Source of the DNA: Anaerolineae bacterium CG2_30_64_16
GTDB lineage: Bacteria > Chloroflexota > Anaerolineae > CG2-30-64-16
Reading direction: 5' to 3'
Assembly: GCA_001871755.1 (NCBI GenBank)
Contig: MNXL01000220.1
Span: 1-9,699, forward strand
Length of the DNA: 9,699 nucleotides
Both the position numbers and the translations under genes were made by a program. The notes under the pieces are model-generated. The model ran no database searches, had not been told where the DNA came from, and saw only the letters and a list, made by a program, of their open reading frames with translations. This document shows positions 5,702 to 9,699 of this stretch, in pieces. The number at the start of each line of letters is the position of its first letter. Within the stretch, counting starts at the first letter, position 1.

Positions 5702-5721
5702 AAGACCCTTCGGGTTTCCCG
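5702..5721 (+). repeat. REP-like palindrome, copy 2 / possible TauE terminator
   Basis: AAGACCCTTCGGGTTTCCCG starts nine bases after the TauE stop. It matches copy 1 (128-147) outside the loop and folds into AAGACCC-TTC-GGGTTT with one G-T pair. Bases 5704-5718 are also inverted at 5787-5801 (14 of 15), so the two copies could pair with each other across 68 bp. It may end transcription converging from both sides, but no T-run is present. Confidence 0.55.
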
Positions 5722-5785
5722 CCGTTGACCGCGAGCATCTGATCACGCCCGCATCCCCGCCTGCAACACATCGCCGGACGCCATC

Positions 5786-5803
5786 AGAAACCCGCAGGGT
5801 CTG
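5786..5803 (-). repeat. REP-like palindrome, copy 3
   Basis: On the minus strand this reads CAGACCCTGCGGGTTTCT, again AGACC-N4-GGTTTC with a paired stem. It lies 26 bp beyond the 3' end of the lipoprotein gene, facing copy 2, in the 137-bp gap between two convergent genes. Confidence 0.55.
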
Positions 5804-5829
5804 ACCTTCGCGACCGCAACGCAGCTGAT

Positions 5830-7113
5830 TCAATTACAGGCCTTTCGGCTGCAATAGCTGTCGTACCAGTAGTAGAGGTCTGGGCCGTATATGATATATA
5901 ACCCGTCCTCGCTGGCGACTGTTATGCAGACCCATTCGTCCCTCTGGAGGGGATGGTCGAGGTCGAGGATATAACCGTGCGGGCCGGTTGGTTCGTTGAG
6001 GACGCCGACGGGGTTGCCGTTTTTTTGGGGGGCGATTGGGTCGGCGCCTTGCGGAATCACTGTAACCATAACGGGACCCACCGCGCCGGATCGGAACCAC
6101 ACTTTGTCGGTATTGTACCTGGAAATCCAGCAGCCCCCCAGGCCGACTGGAGACAGTGAGACCTCCACCCGACCGAATCGGGTCGTCACATCGTCATCGG
6201 TGTAGGGCGCCAGGCCGTCAGAGTACGTCACGTGTGCAAACACCCCGGTACCGATTGAGGTAGTATAATGGGGTCGGAGAGGGCCAGGGGTCCCCGCAGG
6301 AACTGCAGCCACAGGGCTTGGGCTGGGCTGCGCGGTGGGCGTGGAGGGCGGAGCCACCCTGGTCGAGACCGATTCCTTGACGTCGAATGTCGCAATCACG
6401 GCCTCGGCGGCTGCCTGGCATTGACGGGCCGTCTCCGCTGGGGTGTTCTCGGGCAGACTTAGTTCGAAGAGATAGTAATTGTCATCGAAATCCAGCGCGT
6501 AGAACACACTGCTCCCTGACACCACGGACTGACGTCGCCAAATATAATCTGCCAACACCACTTGGTCTGTCACTATCGGTCCTAAGACCCCCTTGCCGCC
6601 CGTGCCCACCGGATGCAACGTGCAACCAGGGATATGCTGGAGCTTCAAATTGTTGTCTGCGAGCTGCCACTGCTGAGTGTCATAGATTATCTGGAACTGG
6701 CGCCGCGGTTCCGTGCGACTGGCATAGCTGTTTTCCTGGTAAAGGGCAAAGCCCGGGCGGCCAGCCGGCCGCGGCGTGGCTGTGGCAGTGGCCGATGGCA
6801 CGGTAGTCGGTGTCATGCGGCGCGCCTCCGCGGTGACAGTTTCCAACCGGGCGATGTACTGCCGTTCCTGCTCGTAAAACTCCGGGCTGTTGGTGGCGGG
6901 AGCGAGCGGCGTCAGGGTCAGGACGATGGACGCGGTGGCATCCCGACAGACGATGTCGCAAGGAGGGGCAGAGACGGTGTCTACTGCGACGACCGGTGTG
7001 CTCTCCATGGGGAAAGTTGTCGGCCTACTCTTGATGGGTATCAAAGGCGATTTACAAGAGATAGTGACCAGCATCAACACACCCAAACTGAATACAAAAT
7101 GGTGTCGTTTCAT
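5830..7113 (-). CDS. Putative secreted lipoprotein with CDxVC module, unknown function
   Basis: The 427-residue protein starts MKRHHFVFSLGVLMLVTISC. A basic start, a hydrophobic stretch and V-T-I-S-C20 form an acceptable lipobox, so it is probably a lipid-anchored extracytoplasmic protein. Residues 52-57 are CDIVCR, followed by LTPLAP, SPEFYEQERQYIARLE (76-91) and a Thr/Pro-rich linker (101-119). A first globular part spans about 138-246 (with C164 and C232). A second Pro/Ser/Thr linker (253-282) precedes a C-terminal domain rich in beta strands and aromatics (about 290-427, with C328, C396, C421, C426). I recognise no catalytic motif. ATG at 7111-7113 is chosen over an upstream in-frame start because GGAG lies six bases before it and the signal begins there. 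It shares the CDxVC module with the M23 protein encoded just upstream, which suggests a common surface function. Confidence 0.8.
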   Translation of the reverse strand: MKRHHFVFSLGVLMLVTISCKSPLIPIKSRPTTFPMESTPVVAVDTVSAPPCDIVCRDATASIVLTLTPLAPATNSPEFYEQERQYIARLETVTAEARRMTPTTVPSATATATPRPAGRPGFALYQENSYASRTEPRRQFQIIYDTQQWQLADNNLKLQHIPGCTLHPVGTGGKGVLGPIVTDQVVLADYIWRRQSVVSGSSVFYALDFDDNYYLFELSLPENTPAETARQCQAAAEAVIATFDVKESVSTRVAPPSTPTAQPSPSPVAAVPAGTPGPLRPHYTTSIGTGVFAHVTYSDGLAPYTDDDVTTRFGRVEVSLSPVGLGGCWISRYNTDKVWFRSGAVGPVMVTVIPQGADPIAPQKNGNPVGVLNEPTGPHGYILDLDHPLQRDEWVCITVASEDGLYIIYGPDLYYWYDSYCSRKACN

Positions 7114-7150
7114 AACTCTCTCCGGATAAGCTGGATCGCTAGATTTCCTC

Positions 7151-7196
7151 GGCAAAATGCCCCGTATAAGATGACTGGAGCAATCTCATACGGGGC
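7151..7196 (-). terminator. Rho-independent terminator-like hairpin between M23 and lipoprotein genes
   Basis: GCCCCGTATAAGAT (7159-7172) and ATCTCATACGGGGC (7183-7196) form a 14-bp stem with one G-T wobble and a 10-base loop. On the minus strand it is followed by ATTTTGCC, a short T-run. It lies 43 bp past the M23 stop and 38 bp before the SD-containing leader of the lipoprotein gene. It could end the M23 transcript, or let part of it through to the lipoprotein gene. Confidence 0.7.
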
Positions 7197-7239
7197 CAGT
7201 GAGCGCCTGTCTAAGACGAGGTACTCATCCGGTTATGCG

Positions 7240-9087
7240 TTAGTAGCCGCCGCATCGGATGTTGTTGGTTGGATCATAACCAGCATCTCGCGTTAGCAAG
7301 ATCCGGTCAATTCTCATGCCGTCTTCGCGCATCCAGACGTTGATCACGCGGTCGCTGCCACCGGCCATCCAGAAGTAAGGTCGTGATAGATCCATTCTGA
7401 TGCTCTTCCACCGCCAAGCGGCTTCGTGATACGCGGTCATGCGCTGGGATGAGGTGGGGGCCGTGCCGTTGTATCCCATGTGGAGCGAGTCGTCATTGTA
7501 GCTTCCACCCCGGCCACAAGCCCACAGATAGTAAGTCCCTGATGTTTCAACGTAGACGTTGCTGAAGCGCAACTCAGGGGACTGTGAGGTGTTCAACGGA
7601 TCCCATCCTGTGCCATCGTTAGGCACTCCATACATGTAACATTCGCCGGTGCGAGGCAGGTCGGTGTAGCAGAACCAATAGTGACCGGTTCGTGGTTGAT
7701 AGCGCTCAGTGAACATTACCGGTTCAACAATGATCGGGTTATTGGCTCGCGGCTCGACTTGGCCGCACGTGCCGGTTGTCGGGTACGACAGGTTGGGCCG
7801 GAAACCACGCATGGGGGAGAGGTCAACGGCGACCTGATTGACATCATTTTTGTTCAAGTCCAAGGTGATATGGAGGTGCAAGTGCGGCCCAGTGCTGTTG
7901 CCCGTGCTCCCCACGGCCGCAACTTGTTCGCCCCGAGTAACACTGTTGCCTGTGACTTTGCTAAAGGCGCTGAGGTGCGCGTAGTTGTGCCAATATTTCC
8001 GATTCTGAGCCGCCACCATGACATTGTCGGTAGCGATGCGCATCAGATTACCATAACCGTAGGTGGTCCAACCTGCGAACATCACTGTACCGCCTTGAGC
8101 AGCATACACAACCGTACCTGTGTATACCCCTTGGATGTCAATCGCCATCGCTGCTCTGTCTGTGTGGAAAGAAGAACTGCAGTCCACGGACTTGGTGCCG
8201 CTGGTAACGACGATGGGAGACCACCAGTTGGATGGCAGCGACTTGCGATTATCGGGCGCTGTTCCCAACGGTTGCACCGCCGAAGAACTCTTGCTGCTGG
8301 CTGGCGGGTTCTGTTGCTCGAGTAACTCCTTGTACTTTCTTTCTTGCTCCAGAAATTCCGGGCTCGGGGTGGGCGGAGGGACCGGTGTCAGGGCTTGTGC
8401 TGCTTGTTGATCCTGACAAACAACGTCGCATGTGGTACCACCGCCACGGGCGTTTTCCGCTACAATGCTTTCCAGGGACGGCCGTTCTAGATGTGTACCG
8501 TAAAGGCTGTTCAGCGTTTTTGGTGCCTCTGGGGCGAAAGTGACATGGGCTACGATCTCTTTCAGTACCTGGGTCATGGCCTCCGCGTGCGTGTAAGTGC
8601 TGATGGACAACACCAGACGTCCATTAGATAGCAAGACGGTCTGCGATGGACCAAATTGACTTGCAGCCTTGTGGAGGAGTTGACGTTCCAGGCCGTCTGG
8701 CCCGATTAGCCTTCGGGTTTGAATGATTGTGGCTTCCGGGATGGGGCCTCCAACCGCGGCAAGTTCATACATCTCACTCCATGCTTGCAAGTTCTGACCT
8801 TCGAGCATCTCGAAAGCAAGGTAAGCCATCTCGATCTTGTTGCCGTTGAGAGGATCGCTTGTCGGAGGGTATAGAGTGACCACATAAGGTCGGAACTCAC
8901 TGGGTTTCGAGGCTGGTGCATCTACTTTCCAGTTGCCAGGGTATGCAAATGCGATGTGCAGCTCTGGCGATGTGTAGGTTGCCCACCCGGCTTCAACGGC
9001 GCTGATATCCTGATCTGCAAACGTGGCTGTACTACCCGTGAAAATCACGATCCCTACCATCAAGAGACCAATCACTTTGTTCTTCAT
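7240..9087 (-). CDS. Secreted M23 metallopeptidase with C-terminal carbohydrate-binding-like domain
   Basis: The 615-residue protein has a signal peptide with likely cleavage at TFA-24. Residues ~33-190 form an N-terminal domain with the YTSPELHIAFAYPGNW pattern seen in secreted PsbP/DUF1795-like domains. The CDxVC module follows (220-257: CDVVCQD, LTPVPPPTPSPEF, EQERKY). The M23 domain spans ~290-410: FHTDRAAMAID gives H308 and D317, YAHLS gives H371, and GPHLHLH gives H402 and H404. These are zinc and catalytic residues of LytM-type peptidoglycan endopeptidases. The C-terminus (~455-605) ends VWMREDGMRIDRILLT, the signature end of CBM6-like galactose-binding folds. It probably trims or binds cell wall or extracellular glycan. 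AGGAGG (9098-9103) lies ten bases before the ATG. It lies between a LuxR-type regulator gene and the lipoprotein gene, all in one direction. Confidence 0.9.
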   Translation of the reverse strand: MKNKVIGLLMVGIVIFTGSTATFADQDISAVEAGWATYTSPELHIAFAYPGNWKVDAPASKPSEFRPYVVTLYPPTSDPLNGNKIEMAYLAFEMLEGQNLQAWSEMYELAAVGGPIPEATIIQTRRLIGPDGLERQLLHKAASQFGPSQTVLLSNGRLVLSISTYTHAEAMTQVLKEIVAHVTFAPEAPKTLNSLYGTHLERPSLESIVAENARGGGTTCDVVCQDQQAAQALTPVPPPTPSPEFLEQERKYKELLEQQNPPASSKSSSAVQPLGTAPDNRKSLPSNWWSPIVVTSGTKSVDCSSSFHTDRAAMAIDIQGVYTGTVVYAAQGGTVMFAGWTTYGYGNLMRIATDNVMVAAQNRKYWHNYAHLSAFSKVTGNSVTRGEQVAAVGSTGNSTGPHLHLHITLDLNKNDVNQVAVDLSPMRGFRPNLSYPTTGTCGQVEPRANNPIIVEPVMFTERYQPRTGHYWFCYTDLPRTGECYMYGVPNDGTGWDPLNTSQSPELRFSNVYVETSGTYYLWACGRGGSYNDDSLHMGYNGTAPTSSQRMTAYHEAAWRWKSIRMDLSRPYFWMAGGSDRVINVWMREDGMRIDRILLTRDAGYDPTNNIRCGGY

Positions 9088-9190
9088 CGATTTGATTCCT
9101 CCTCATGTGTGATAGTGTGACTTGCCATTACCAGGAGAGTCACCGCGCTCCCCGGCGATGTCGCTACCATATCACAAATCGGAGGTCCTG

Positions 9191-9699
9191 TCATCGGGGA
9201 AACCCCGCATCTTTGCCTGAGGGATTTCCCTCAGGCGCGCATAGATCCCCCCGCGATCTGGCGTCGTACAGCCACAAGGCCGCCGCGACCCGGGAGCATA
9301 CGCTCAACTTGCCCAGGATGCTACTCACGTGACGCTCGACTGTCTTCGGACTGATCCGCAATCGAGAGGCAATCTCGGCATTCCCACACGCATCCGCGAG
9401 CAGACTCAACACTTCCCGCTCGCGGGCTGTCAGGCCGCGCCACTTCTCCAGGACGGCCACCTCCCATTCGCGGATGCGCGCCAGTTGCTCGACGGTCCAC
9501 AGACTGGCGCCGTTCGCTGCCGCGCACACCGCGGCGACCAGGGCTTCCGGTGTTATGTCCTGGTGTAGCCATCCTGCCGCGCCGGCTTGCCACACATCAC
9601 GCAGCGCGCGGGGGTTCTGATCCTCACCTGACACAATCACCCATACCAGAGGAGTCCCTCCGCCGCGCATGGCTGCTGTGATGCTGCCCCCCCCCCGCA
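9191..9699 (-). CDS. LuxR-type response regulator, 5' end beyond window
   Basis: The frame is open to the window edge, so the gene is partial. An internal ATG at 9670 gives 159 residues, but this start would cut the receiver domain in half. The visible part (numbered from that Met) has receiver strands and helices beta4 to alpha5 (TPLVWVIVSGED … AGAAGWLHQDITPEALVAAV, 6-48). The LuxR/FixJ DNA-binding domain follows (80-134: LTAREREVLSLL, IASRLRISPKTVERHVSSIL). The receiver lysine expected before the aspartate of beta5 (GYLLKD in typical members) is replaced, giving GWLHQD, which hints at a pseudo-receiver. The last 15 residues are encoded by two palindromes. It lies 103 bp upstream of the M23 gene and might regulate it. 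The 10-base C/G run at 9687-9696 is within the frame and could be miscounted. Confidence 0.85.
   Translation of the reverse strand, partial: RGGGSITAAMRGGGTPLVWVIVSGEDQNPRALRDVWQAGAAGWLHQDITPEALVAAVCAAANGASLWTVEQLARIREWEVAVLEKWRGLTAREREVLSLLADACGNAEIASRLRISPKTVERHVSSILGKLSVCSRVAAALWLYDARSRGDLCAPEGNPSGKDAGFPR
9195..9236 (-). repeat. Two adjacent palindromes at the 3' end of the regulator gene
   Basis: GCCTGAGGG-ATTT-CCCTCAGGC (9215-9236) is a perfect 9-bp stem, extendable to 10 bp. CGGGG-AAA-CCCCG (9195-9207) is a perfect 5-bp stem. Both lie inside the last 15 codons and the stop (9191-9193). They may end or protect the transcript; no T-run follows, so a classic terminator is not shown. Repeat insertion at the gene end is the alternative. 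Confidence 0.6.
9687..9696. repeat. Homopolymer of ten C at window end
   Basis: Ten consecutive C (G on the coding strand of the regulator gene) lie three bases from the end of the sequence. In frame it encodes consecutive glycines in what would be the receiver's third helix or following loop. It could be a slippage site or a sequencing and assembly limit. Confidence 0.8.

Noticed and set aside
4904..5833. 309-codon minus-strand frame opposite TauE
   Set aside because: Its composition is extreme in Gln, His, Asp and Arg, as expected for the reverse of a hydrophobic membrane gene.
7114..7155. Longer N-terminus for the lipoprotein (start at 7155)
   Set aside because: The added residues (MPRKSSDPAYPERV) would precede a normal lipoprotein signal, and the SD is placed for the ATG at 7113.

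Overview
The window reads as accessory, repeat-rich DNA from a GC-rich environmental bacterium. My best guess is Chloroflexota (Anaerolineae-like). The basis is an AOR-family tungsto-oxidoreductase, a HigBA module, DUF4160/DUF2442 relics, heptamer repeats, and secreted proteins with Pro/Thr-rich linkers. This taxonomic call is inference; there is no rRNA or marker gene to test it. No tRNA, rRNA or CRISPR was seen.

Left part (1-712) holds no intact gene. On the minus strand there is a decayed DUF4160-DUF2442 gene pair. The DUF4160 reading frame (…PPAHVHVFRAEGE…) is interrupted by a 129-bp C/G-rich palindromic element lying between two exact 11-bp direct repeats (458-468 and 598-608). It can be rebuilt by removing the element plus one repeat copy and one extra base near its 3' end. 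The DUF2442 frame is cut short at a REP-like palindrome. The first ~100 bases may be the end of an insertion sequence.

Middle part (713-5692) holds, on the minus strand, a HigB toxin-HigA antitoxin pair with a consensus promoter and an overlapping palindromic operator. It is followed 47 bp downstream by an aldehyde:ferredoxin oxidoreductase-family gene. A repeat-filled gap (3244-3608) leads to a radical SAM/SPASM-like gene (minus). This gene is divergent from a TauE/SafE permease (plus). Their shared 227-bp intergenic region carries a 15-copy heptanucleotide tandem array. HigB and the radical SAM gene both have TATAAT exactly six bases before ATG, which suggests leaderless transcripts.

Right part (5830-9699) is a minus-strand surface-protein cluster. 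A LuxR-type response regulator runs off the window edge through a 10-base homopolymer. Next comes a secreted M23 peptidase with a C-terminal carbohydrate-binding-like domain, and then a putative lipoprotein. A terminator-like hairpin separates the last two genes. The peptidase and the lipoprotein are otherwise unalike but share a Cys-containing module (CD-[IV]-VC … LTP … SPEF-x-EQER-x-Y). This is the best candidate for something undescribed in the window.

The window also contains several classes of small repeat: a REP-like palindrome with consensus AGACC-N4-GGTTTC, two MITE-like elements, and heptamer arrays. They sit between genes or at the broken ends of genes.
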